Positions 25,694 through 37,300 of a DNA stretch of 64,000 nucleotides are shown here, one piece after another. The translations under genes and the position numbers were made by a program. The notes below the pieces were generated by a model, which was not told where the DNA came from, did no database searches, and saw only the letters and a list, made by a program, of their open reading frames with translations. Origin of the DNA: Lactifluus volemus (taxonomy: Eukaryota; Basidiomycota; Agaricomycetes; Russulales; Russulaceae); assembly GCA_022376515.1 (NCBI GenBank), contig WTXI01000026.1, forward strand, positions 62,001 to 126,000, given 5' to 3'. Position 1 is the stretch's first letter. Every line of letters starts with the position of its first letter.

Positions 25694-28600
25694 ATGTCAT
25701 TCGCACAACCAAACTCGTATGTCAAAGTCTCTCTCACCCGATGTCATCCGGTGTTAACTATTACTCCAGCCCAAATCCTCAAACATCCCCAATCGGGTAC
25801 ATCAGTCACTTCCATTTCATCTCGATATTTGCTAAGATAGCTACTTGATCAGCGATCAAGTCACCAAAACACAACAGAGCGTACTTCAGCTCGAGGTGAC
25901 AGGTATATCCTTTTGGTGATGTTGCACCGATAAGTACTGAACGTTTCCTCTGTCAGTCCTCAGGGCGCGTAATCTTCCTCCTCTGAAATCCCTCCCGGGG
26001 AAAGAGAGACGGTTTTACGTTACGGTGACAAGCGGGGAGAAGACATGGAAGACCCGATCTATGCAAAGCGTTGATCAGCACGTTGAATGGAATGAGAAAG
26101 TCAACGCGTTGTGAGAAATGTCTTATACGCGTTTCAATGCCCAATTGACTCCCGTGCAGTGTCGTACAACCGCTCTCTCAAATTACAGTATCGCTCTATG
26201 CAAAGAGGACCATGTGGAAAGACATGCTTCTCGGGCAGAAGGAGATATCCTGTGAATCCCGACGCGGTTCGTTCATTTCTTCGAATCCTTAATCATGCAT
26301 CTTGCTGAGCGTCCTTCATCATAATGTAGAACTTGATATAGTTTTTAACAGCGCTGGTGGACGTGGTAGACATTCAACGAAGTCGGATACACTTTTGACG
26401 ATCACCGTATCCACGAATCCCGATTCCTCTCTAACTACGGCAGTCATTACATCGAATCCTGTGACGACAGAGTTGGACGATTCTGCCGCTGAAGGAGATG
26501 CTGTATGTCTTTCTATCCAATTAAATCATGAATCCAGGCAACCTATGGCAGCTTCCGCCTCTATCTCATTTATCCCAGATGCTTGACCTTCCCACTGAGG
26601 ACGATGCTCCTGTGAGACCAGCAGTAGTCAGCCAGGCGGAGATGTCACGTACTCTTGGTCGTGCTGAAGAAGCAATGGAAGCCATGAATACGATAAGAGC
26701 GTGGAAAAAAGCCATTGATGTTATCAAGCAAGTGATGGACACTGTCGACCCGATCGCTGAAGTATGACTAACATCATGACGGGTTTTCCCTTGCTAAACG
26801 GCTGTTCAGTTGTTCCCGCACGCAAAGTTAGCATGGAAATTGCTCTCAAAGATTCCCGAGGTTCGTCTCCGTGCTCTGGAAGAGGATATACATAGTTCAA
26901 TATCTTTTTCACCTGCCGTCAGACATTGCTACTCCAGTTGAAGCGTGATGACAATGTCAGAACACTACTTCAAGCAATACTGGATGCATTCGACTTTGCG
27001 AAGAAGGCGGACCTTTTGAGGAACATGGACCCGGAGTCTTCGCAACCGAAAATCTTGGATGAGATGCTGGAGTGTGTCTCGGAATGTGCCAAATTCATCA
27101 TATCGTATGCGGAGGATGTGAATGTCGGTACGTCGTCTTTGCCTCTCTGTGGTCATTCATCGTAATAAATAGTTGATTTAGGAAAGCGGACTTTGAGGAA
27201 TATGGTCCGCCAAGTGGACGCGAATATTGATGACTACCGCACGAACCTTGCTCGACTGCGAGATAATTTCCTCGCGGGTACTACTGTTATCACTGGGGGT
27301 GTTGTGCTGGAATCTGGTACGTAATCCTGATCGTCTGGATCGTCGAATGGTCGATCTGATGAGGGGACAAAGAACTCGATTCAAAAATAAGAGAATTGCC
27401 TTATAAAGGAGGCTGGCGATTTGGAGATGACAGGCGCTGTCTTCCAGGCACACGACAAGATTTCTTAGACCATATCATCAATTGGGTCGAGAATCGAGAA
27501 TCTCAATGTGGACTCGTGCTCCTCGGCCAGGCCGGCACAGGAAAGTCTTCGATTGCACATGAAGTCGCCCGCCGGTTAGAAAACAAGCATCTCGGCTCTT
27601 ACTTCGCCTTTCTACGGAAGGAGGGCTCCAAAGACGAGGCTCACCAGCTGTTCACGACACTTGCTCGGGATCTCTCCAATCGCTATCCTCCGTTCAAACT
27701 CGCCCTCGGGAGGGTGCTCAAGAATGATCCATCTCTTTGTAGCACTCGACACTATCGCACCCTTTTCGAACGGCTCCTTCTTGAACCAGTCAAGCACGTT
27801 CAGATTCGGGATCCAATTCTTATTGTGATCGATGCGTTGGATGAGAGCGGTGATGTAATTCGCCCAAACGGCTTACACAAGTTTCTTGCTCAACATTGTT
27901 CGAGTTGCCATCGAACTTTCGCATCCTCATCACCTCGAGGCCCGAAAATGAAATCGAACAAGTATTTGGTAACACGTTGTCCGCACGCACCCTCTACATG
28001 GACGATGCGAAACTGGCTGCCAAGACGGAGCAAGATATTCTGTTGTATCTCGAGAGCGAACTCCCCTTGGACTTGTTCGAACGACATGGAGCCAGACTGG
28101 CAGAGGCGGCGGAAGGCTTGTTTCAGTGGGCAGCCGTTGGATGTGGGTTGATAAATAGGCCACCTCCTAGCTTTGGGTTTAGCAGGAAACAGGTGATACA
28201 GCGTCTGTTGGGACATTCACGAGGTCGGGATAGACAGGATCCGTTGGACCAGCTGTACAGAGAAGTTCTGGAAGGATACTTCAAGCCGGTTGCAGCACAG
28301 ACACTATTTCGGTCTGTGATGGGACAGCTTTTCGCTGCGATGGTGCCGCTTTCGATCCGTTCTTTGACTATTCTGCGACAGCATGCACCCAAGGATGACC
28401 CAGAGGATCCTGATCCCGAAGATTCTGATTGCGTTGTTGAGATGCTCGGTCACCTCGGCTCACTTCTCAGTAACGTGACCTCATCCGACGACACCCTCCC
28501 GATCGTCCCTCTCCACACTTCATTTCGTGACTTCCTGGCGGATGAGAAGAGTGGGGAATTTCACATCGATCTTGGCAGGTCTCACCGTCGGTTGGCACAT

Positions 28601-31344
28601 TCATGTCTTGGATTAATGCTCAATGATCTCAAATTCAACATTTGCAAACTCGAATCGTCATACGTTGCCAACAGGGACGTGCCAGATCTCGAATCTCGAA
28701 TTTCCAAATATATTCCACCTGCTCTATCGTATGGCTGCCTCTTCTGGGGCGATCACTTAGAACGTCTTCGTGTTGAAGAGGACCTGTTTCCAAAACTTCG
28801 ATCGCTGTTCGAGACAAGATTCCTTTTTTGGCTGGAAGTTCTTAGCATCAAGAACAGCGTCGGTCTTGGATCACGAGCACTGGGATCTCTGAACACATGG
28901 TTGCGGTCTGATCAACGGAAGGTAGGCAAGTCGTATCACGTCATACGACATGTAGTAACTATTGGGTGCAATTGCAGGAATCATTCCAATCAGAGGTTTC
29001 GGATATCTTGGCATTAGTGAATGATGCATTCGCTTTTGTGCGGTATTTTGGGATGGCGATATCAAGAAGCGTCCCGCACATATATATATCTGCTCTCCCA
29101 TTTGCGCCATCCTCTTCCCGCATCGTCCAGCACCACCTTCACCTATTCCCCCACACATTGTTTTTGAGTCGCGGTCAGTTATCTGATTGGCCAGCATTGG
29201 AAATGACGATTCGAGCACATGACGGACCAGTCCAGTCTGTTGTATTCTCGCGAGATGGGCAGCGGATCGCATCAGGCTCGCGAGATGGCACGATTCGGGT
29301 GTGGGATGCAACAACGGGGGAATCTGTCGCTGGACCGTTTACTGGCACACTGATCTGGTTTTCTCTGTCGCATTCTCGCCTGACGGGAAACGCATCGCAT
29401 CGGCATCGGCCGATTGCACGATTTGCGTGTGGGATGCCGCAACCGGAGAGGTCATAGCGGGACCATTTACTGGACACACGAGGTGGGTCAGATGCGTTGC
29501 ATTCTCACCGAACGGACAATACATTGCCTCGGCCTCGAACGATGGCACGATTTGTGTTGGGATGCCGCAACTGGAGAAGTCGTAGCAGGCCCGTTTATTG
29601 GACACATCGACGAGGTCTACTGTGTTACATTCTCAACAGACGGGCAATGTATCGCCTCTGCCTCTGAGATTGCACGATTCGCATTTGGGATGCTGCAACC
29701 GGAGAGGGCGTAGCGGGCCCGTTCATTGGACACACTGAACGGGTTTGGTGTGTTGTATTCTCACCAGATGGGAAGCACGTTGCTTCGGCCTCTGAAGATC
29801 GCACGATTCGTGTGTGGGACTCAGCAACGGGACAAGTCGTAGCCGACCCATTTACTGGACACACCAGTGCTATCTACTCTATTGCATTCTCACCGGACGG
29901 GTCGCACATTACTTCAGCCTCGTATGATCGCACGATTTGCGTGTGGGAATCGGCAACAGGCCAGATCGTAGCAGGCCCGTTTACTGGACATGCTGACTCG
30001 ATATTTTCTGTTGCACTCTCGCCGGATGGCCAGAGCATTGCCTCGGCCTCGGGAGATCAAACGGTTTGTGTGTGGGATGCCAGAAAAGAAGAGACAGGGG
30101 GCTCGTTTACCGGACATACCCAATCTATCTTTTCTGTTGCACTCTCACCAGATGGTCAACGGATAGCATCGGCTTCTGCAGATTGCGCAATCTGCGTGTG
30201 GGATGCTGCAACAGGAGAGGTCGCAGGAGGTCCATTTACCGGTCACACCGATTGGGTCGTTTATGTTGCATTCTCACCTGATGGGCGGCGGGTCGCTTCA
30301 GCCTCGCTCGATCACACCATTCGCGTATGGGATACTGCGACAGGAAATATTGTAGCGGGCCCGTTTACCGGACATACCGATATCGTCCACTCTGTTGCAT
30401 TCTCGCCGGACGGAGAACGCATCGCGTCGGCCTCGCACGATTGCATGGTTCACATTTGTGATGCCATGACGGGAGAGGTTGTAGTGGGCCCATTTACTGG
30501 ACACACTGAGGTGGTCCGGTCTGTTGCGTTTTCACCGGATGGGAAGCGCATCGCGTCGGCCTCAGGCGATCGCACGATTCGTGTATGGGATGCTGCGACA
30601 GGAGAGGCCATAGCGGGCCCGTTTACTGGTCACACTAACCCGGTCAAATCTGTTGCTTTTTCACCTGACGGGCAGCGACTTGCCTCAGCCTCGGGATTGG
30701 AGATTCGTTTGTGGGATTCTGCGACAGGACAAGTTGTCGGAGGCCCATTTACTGGACATGCCGATTCCGTTTGGTCCGTTGCATTCTCACCGGACGGGCG
30801 GCACATTGCATCGGCCTCGGCAGATCGCACAATTCGCTTGTGGGACTCTGTAACAGGGGTGGCCGTAGCAGGCCCGCTTATTGGACACACTGAACGCGCC
30901 AACTCGGTTGCATTCTCACCTGACGGGCAGCGGGTCATTTCGGCCTCGGGAGATTGCACAATTCGCATGTGGAATGCCACAACAGGACAGGACGTTGTGG
31001 GCTTATCTACCGGATTCACTCAATCGACTTTCTCTGGTGCGTCCATTTTGCATGGGCAGCTTATCACTTCGACCTTACGAGATTACACAATTCATGTAGG
31101 GAGGCCCAGAGCAGAAGATATAGAGAAAGATCACTTTATGGAGAAGTTCCCGGTCAATAGTGATGGATGGATGTATGGGGAAGATAAAGAACTCCTTTTG
31201 TGGATTCCTCCCATTCACCGACCATACCTTCATAAAGCTAACACAGTCTGGGTTGCTGGAAAAGATAGGACGGAGGTAGATCTCTCAAAATTTGTGTATG
31301 GATTAAATTGGGCTATGGTTTACGTTCACAGTTTGTCTAAATAG
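25694..31344 (+). pseudogene. NLR gene 4: C2-NACHT-WD40, most damaged copy
   Basis: The start codon context and C2 exons match gene 3, including the same extra T and TAG in exon 2. A frameshift near 26565 breaks the helical exon. A missing base near 27893 (CAACATTGTTCG against CAACATCTGTTCG) splits NACHT after Walker B into 27396-28151 and 27896-29017. The WD40 part loses frame near 29345, near 29560 and again around 29670. From 29812 it is open to the normal stop at 31344, including the C-terminal tail (GWMYGEDKELLLWIPPIHRP). Fourteen repeats are still countable across frames. The number of independent lesions points to a pseudogene, or to a donor of repeats for gene conversion. Confidence 0.8.
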
Positions 31345-31612
31345 AGTCCCATGTATTGCAAACACCAATTAGTGTATCCTTCGAATTCAGTTAGTGCCAG
31401 CGAGTCTGTCTGAGGTTTGGCTAGTAGAGTCATCTTTTCAATATTAGGTCAGGTAGCACTAGCATTTGGGTCATTGCGTTTCTTAATAAACCCACGTAAC
31501 TCGTAAAGCAGTTAGATGCTTGTTTTCATTTACTGGCTTTCCGTGGAGAACTTAGGCCAATTCCCAAAAATTGAACTCTTCTCGGAGCCTGGTTTTTGTC
31601 TCTTGCTCAGGC

Positions 31613-31714
31613 TCAGGTTCCCTCTTTCTCGCTGATGTCGCTGAGGGCATCGAGTATTTCGTCTGAGACCTCATTTCCTGGCTTGCAGAAGATACTGCAG
31701 CTATCCAAAGACAT
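31613..31714 (-). CDS. Conserved minus-strand terminal exon (33 codons), copy 3
   Basis: This is the same 102-bp frame as 2447-2548 and 13892-13993, with MSLDSCSIF at the start and KPGNEVSDEILDAL inside, ending at TGA. Third-position changes relative to the other copies support coding. The product is unknown. Confidence 0.4.
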   Translation of the reverse strand: MSLDSCSIFCKPGNEVSDEILDALSDISEKEGT

Positions 31715-32351
31715 CTAGAGATGCAGTGGCGTGTGTACCAAAGATCAATATGCTTACAGCAACCCAACTTTCGCTACGCTGACCAATAACACATCATGAT
31801 ACCAATGCTCGGACCTGGTCCCGGCTCTGAAAGGGATGAAGAAAACAGTGAGCAAGGTTCAACCCTTAGCCGTCTTATATATTGATTATTTGAGGGGTCG
31901 CCCGAGCCAGGTCTTGCCTGTGCCACGCTGTTCCGTAGCCACCCTGGTGAGCCGCCTGCGGCTGCACCTCCAACGAGTGCTCTTGAGGCTGTCGATAGCA
32001 TCAGTATGTTGAGGGATGCCAAGTGTTAGTACAATTTATGAGCAGTCCAGAATCTAACTAGGGCAACAAAGAGCGTATATCATGTCGACAGCTGTAATTT
32101 GTATTTGGAAGACACGACGATGACATCAGGAATTACAAACCGAGTGTCTAGTGGAACGGAAGGTAATTTGATTGTGGAAGAAATGAGAGTGGTGGTAGCA
32201 CCACACACCTAGCGCTCCTCTCCCTCCTACCCTTCCGCAGTGCCAATCCTTATAAAGACTTATCAAACGCGCCAAGGTGCTCCTAGGTTTCTGAGAAGAC
32301 GTCTTCACTGAGATACCAGAGATCAGAAAGTCAAACCTACTGCTCACGGCA

Positions 32352-32358
32352 ACCGAAG
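32352..32358. repeat. Target-site duplication ACCGAAG, left
   Basis: ACCGAAG directly precedes the left end CACCTGTATACA and recurs directly after the right end at 59125-59131. The related spacer after gene 1 has a single ACCGAAG. Confidence 0.85.
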
Positions 32359-33830
32359 CACCTGTATACACAAGAGTTCTTATCGAGTTAGCCCAAGATG
32401 GGGGGAGGGGGTGTACCGGGCCAAGTCGCCTTTTTCACTGCCTGTTGGGCCGGCCTGTTGGGCTGGCCCAAATTCAACTTCCCAGTAAAGAATGCTTACC
32501 TAACTGTTCTAGTAGATCTCCTCCCCAGCCTCCTAGCCCGCCTACCTCTCCCAAATGGATGTGGTTTTGGGCGCATTGTCCGCCACTGCGCCTTCCAAAC
32601 TAGGCTTTCATGTGCGCCCCCCCTCCCGCCATGTCCCCCGTGCACTCACCCAGCCTTCTAGCCCGCCCATCCCTCCTGAAATAGAAGAACCCTCAAATTC
32701 GACGATCCGCCGTCCAGCCCTGTTATACATCCACTTTTGGCTCATTGCCTCTCCCATGGCCGTAGAGCCCAGTTGCTCCCCGTCGCCTGGCCCACCCCTT
32801 CCTGCTGCTGCTCGCCGCCGCACAGCCCACCACCCCTTCCACCTTGGTCCACTCCCCGCCGCCTAGCCCACATGTTGTGGCTGCACCTAGCTGCCGCCCA
32901 GCCCGCTGCTCGCTGTATCTTCCGGCCGCCACCATATGCCACCACCTAGCCCGCTTCCTCCCACAGGCCTGTGCCGCCATGGCCGTGGAGCCCAGTTGCT
33001 CCCCTCGCTTCCACTTCCGTCGCCGCCTGGCCCGCCCCTTCTTGCTGCTGCTCGCCGCCGCACAGCCCGCCACCCCTTCCACCTTGGTCCACTCCCCGCC
33101 ACCTAGCCCACATGTTGTGGCTGCACCTAGCCGCCGCCCAGCCCGCTGCTCACTGTCTCTTTCGCGGGCCGCCACCATATGCCGCCACCTAGCCCGCTTC
33201 CTCCCACAGGCCCGTCCATGGCCGTGGAGCCCAGTTGCTCTCCTCGCTTCCACTGTCGCCGCCGCCGCCTGGCCCGCCTCTTCCTGCTGCTGCTCGCCGC
33301 CACACCGCCCGCCATCCCTTCCTCCTTGGTCCACTCCCCGCCGCGTAGCCCACATGCTCGTTTTGTTATTAGCCCGCCGCCCAGCTCGCTGCTTACTGTC
33401 TCTTCCGGCCGCCTCCTAACCCGCGTCCTTCCACAGGCCCGTGCTGCCATGGCCGTGGAGCCCAGTTTCTCCCCTCCCTTCCACTGCCGGCGCCGGCGCC
33501 TGGCCCGCCCCTTCCTGCTGCTGCTCACCGCCGCACAGCCCGCCACCCCTTCCTCCTGTTGTTGCCACCGCCTAGTCCACTCCCCGCCGCCTAGCCCACA
33601 TGCTCGTTTTATTGTTGCTGCACCCAGCCCGCCGCCCAGCCCACTGCTCACCACCTCTTCCTGCTGCCACCATATGCCGCCACCTAGCCTGCTTCCTCCC
33701 GCAGGCTCGTGCAGCCGCCGCCGCCGCCGCCGCCCAGCCCGCCCTATCGCTGTTGTAGCCACCTGGCCTGCTGCCTCGTGCCGCCGTCTAGCCCAAATAG
33801 TGGGCTTCAATTATCCTTAGTATGGTAAAG
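32359..33830 (+). repeat. Left terminal inverted repeat with GC-rich tandem units
   Basis: The outer 390 bp or so match the complement of 58735-59124. Inside lie about four copies of a roughly 240-bp unit marked by GCCATGGCCGTGGAGCCCAG (around 32755, 32978, 33218 and 33450). The right end has about two. Long proline/alanine-rich frames run through it on both strands and are a by-product of base composition. Confidence 0.75.
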
Positions 33831-34301
33831 TCATTGAGTAATTCTGCTTATGCCAATGTCATCCGGCATACACCACCTGGCCCACTCCTAGACTGCCTTA
33901 TGGAGCAATTGTGCCACAGATGTGCCTCCAGTTGTCATGATCATATTCACCTCGCCGTCTTTCTTTGATATTCATAGGATATACATGGATAATGAGTCAC
34001 ATGGTGAGTGTCTTCGTGAACCCTTTTCGTGCCAGACCTGTCACTCACGGGTATCCACAGTCTCTTGGCTAGCTTTTTGGGGATGTCCCCGTCGTTGGTT
34101 TTGGGTCGCATTTGTTGATTTTGGGTTGCGTTTGTTGATTTTTGGTCGTGTTGTTGATTTTTTTTGGTCGCGTTGATTTTCGGTCACGTCATTGTGGTGC
34201 CCTTGTGATATAAAGGCATTTTTATAGCCACTAATATAAGTATTCCACCCCCCCCCTTTCCTGACTTGTGTGCGCCCCTTGGTTTCCTGCGTCCATTGAC
34301 T
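33831..34301. other. Gap between left TIR and first cargo gene
   Basis: There is no supported gene. A run of related GTTGATTTT(G/T)GGT units at 34090-34190 and a CCCCCCCC tract at 34249-34256 precede the cargo gene start. The promoter of that gene would lie here. Confidence 0.4.
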
Positions 34302-37300
34302 ATGACTATCAATTCGACCTCAGACTCAAAGCGAAAGACAAACTTTCGTGCTAAGTCGACCACACAAACTGATCAGCAACGTGCACAAGAGAAGGCTCGC
34401 AATGTTGACAAGAAGCAAAGGTTGAATGCTGCCATTACTGCCACCATTGAGAAGATCGACGATCTCATCGAGGGTCTTGCTGATGAATACGGTATCAACT
34501 TTTCCCAGGCATGTAACTATGTCCACCTTGGTGGACGTGTTTTCAAAGACCACCGCCGCCCCTCTATACAAAATGCATATAGATTTTGTTGGGCACGTGT
34601 AATGGATGGGAGATGTAAGCTCGCAATTATAGTTCAGCCAAGTCTAATCTAATCATCCTCAGGGAAAGAATCTGACGGTGGGAAGAAAGCAGAAGCAGTC
34701 CTCATTATCAACAAGATGAAGCCTGACTTGTGCGATAAAGACAAATACAAGGGCCTCTCTGATGTGGAACAGAGTGTTTTGATCACTCTGCTCCAGGAAG
34801 ATCGTGACAAACGAGAGACTGGCATTGTAGGGAAGAGCCAGCCTGAGGTCCGGCTGCATGACATTTGTACCACAATGGACAAGGTTGGCACCGAGGTTAG
34901 TAACCATTCATTGCCATAACTCTCCGAGTCCACTGAATTTTCCTCATCTCTGCTTAATATAATAGCTTAAAAACCTTCATACCCACAGTGGGTTTCAGTA
35001 TTTCTTGTTTGGATGCCGAGATGAAGTCACTCAGAAATCGTCACCTATTGTCCTGGTCTCTCAAATTGGATGTGATTTTGTATCTCAATACTTGAAGGTT
35101 GAACCATACATGCTGGCCAAGAATTTCAATGCATTTGCCACCAACCGCGCTGGCATGGGTGGTAAGCTTATGATTTAATATCTAGATCCAGGGCCAGGGC
35201 CATTCAGTCTAACTCTATATGGCAGGCATCATCCGCTGATACAAAGACAGCAACAAAATCTGTCATTATGCATATGTTCAATGCAATGTATAGTATGTGT
35301 CTGTGTCATATATCTCTGCTAGCACTAACGGGCAATTTGTAGGTCGGTTGACAAAGCGTGAATCATTCCGCTTAAACTGGAAAGCCTGGTCTCAGGGTCT
35401 CCCTGACCGCCACAATGTCATCCTGCTCGGATGGCCATTGCCAACACCACCTACTGCTTTATCAAATATTTCCACAGCCAATGAGATGAAAAGGATTTTA
35501 GCTGCGGTGGTGGAGAAGACATGCCATTTTGATATGGCTAATACTAGTGGCACCTTTGAGTCAGACTCGGACTCGGACTCGGAGGAGCGTGATAAGATAA
35601 ATAACTCGGAGAGTAAGTCCTTCTGCAGTATTATTAGTATGTAGGCCATCAGCAAAATGTCCAAGCAGCTTATTTCTACTTAAAGTTACTTAAAAAGTTT
35701 TTTTAAGTACTCCTAAGTACTTTAAGCACTTTAAGCACTTTAAGTCATTTTAAGACAAGTCGGCCTCCAGGAATTTGCTTATTTTCACTTATTTTCGCTT
35801 ATTTTCGCTTAATTTCGCTTATTTTCTGTTTTTTTATTTACTTAAAATCAGGTCAATTTTGACATTTGAGTGAATTTCATGCATGTTTAGTTTTCAGCAC
35901 TTTTAAGAACATTTTAAGCAAAATTTATTTGAGATTACACTACAACATTAGTAACTAGGACTAAATACAATCCAGTGGTGGAGGCATGGGAGGCACTCTA
36001 AACACAGGAGGTGCTCCAAACGCGGGAGGCGCGGGAGGTACGGGAGGCGCGGGAGGCGCGATAGACGCGGGAGGCACGGGAGGCGTGGGGGGCGCTCCAA
36101 ATGCGGGAGGCGCTCCAAACGCGGGGCTGCGCCTTGATGGGTTGCTGTTGCTGTTGGCGCTTTGGCTGTGATTGCGGCTGAGCATGTACCTGCTGCTGGC
36201 GGCGTTCCGGCTGAGTCCGTTGGTCCGGTTGAGCATCAGATGGGGGAGCAGCGGAAGATGGATAGGCGGGGTGGTCGTCTTGACGGACATGAACGTGGTT
36301 TTTGCCATGCCGGATAAGGTCTGAAAAAAGGGGTCAAAGTTAGGGACGTACAAAGAGAAGATAGAAAAAAAGGGAGTTTTAAACGCATCGACGACGGCGA
36401 CACCGGGTGGCATAGCGAAGGTGAGTATATGCGGTGCCTGCACGGGAGGCGCGGGAGGCGCGATAAACGCGGGAGGCGCGGGAAGCGCAGGTGCGGAGGC
36501 AGCGGCGGAGGAGACGGAAGTGGCCCAGGAGGCACAGGAGGTGGGGCAGGCGGCGGGGCAGGAGGAGGCGGCGGAGGCGGAGGCGAAAAAAAAAAAAAAG
36601 TCAGAACGGTTGGGTTGGGGCAGACAGCGTGACAACATACCGGGGAGGTGCAGAAGGCGTCGGCGCAGGCAGCATGACGCCGTGGACCGCCCGGCAGTGC
36701 CAGTGGGTCCAGGAGGCGCGCGATATGGAGGCAAATGCGGTGCAGGCGGCGGAGACGGAAGTGGCCCAGTAGGCCCAGGAGGAGGTGGTGCAGGCGACGA
36801 CGCAGGAGGAGGCAGCGGAGGCGGAAGAAGAAAAAAAAGAGAAAGTCAGAACACTTTGGGTTGGGGCAGACAGCGTGACAACATACCGGGGAGGTGCAGA
36901 AGGTGTCGGCGCAGGCAGTATGACGCCGTGGACCGCCTGGCAGTGCCAGTGGGTCCAGGAGGCGCGCGATGTGGTCGTGGCGAAAGCGGTAGAGGTGGCG
37001 CAGGCGCAGGCGCAGGAGGCCGTTGGGAAGGTATTTGGCGTAGCACGGTCGTAGCACATAGGATCCAAAGAGTGAGGAAGACAGTAGGACGCAGCAGAGG
37101 CAGAGGCAGAGGAGGAGAGGGGGCGGAGGTGGGCAACAGTGGGACGCGTTGGGGCGGGGGAAGTCAAAAAAACAAGAAGCGGTGGCAAGAATGCAGGGAC
37201 GCTGAGACGTGACGGGGCAAGACGGCGAGCGGTGGTGGCGACAGCAGAGGCCGTGACATGGAGTCAGCGACAGAGGGGACAGAGGGAGGATAGGCGCAGA

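Larger units (their letters stand above)
31345..32358. repeat. NLR 3'-flank module, copy 3, ending at the KDZ insertion
   Basis: This is homologous to 2180-3205 almost base for base in places. It breaks off at ACCGAAG (32352-32358), where the large inverted-repeat element starts, and resumes at 59125 beyond it. Confidence 0.75.

Noticed and set aside
32398..33820. Long proline/alanine/arginine frames on both strands of the TIRs (also 58203-59085)
   Set aside because: Tandem GC-rich units give open frames in several registers at once, and no conserved domain is present.
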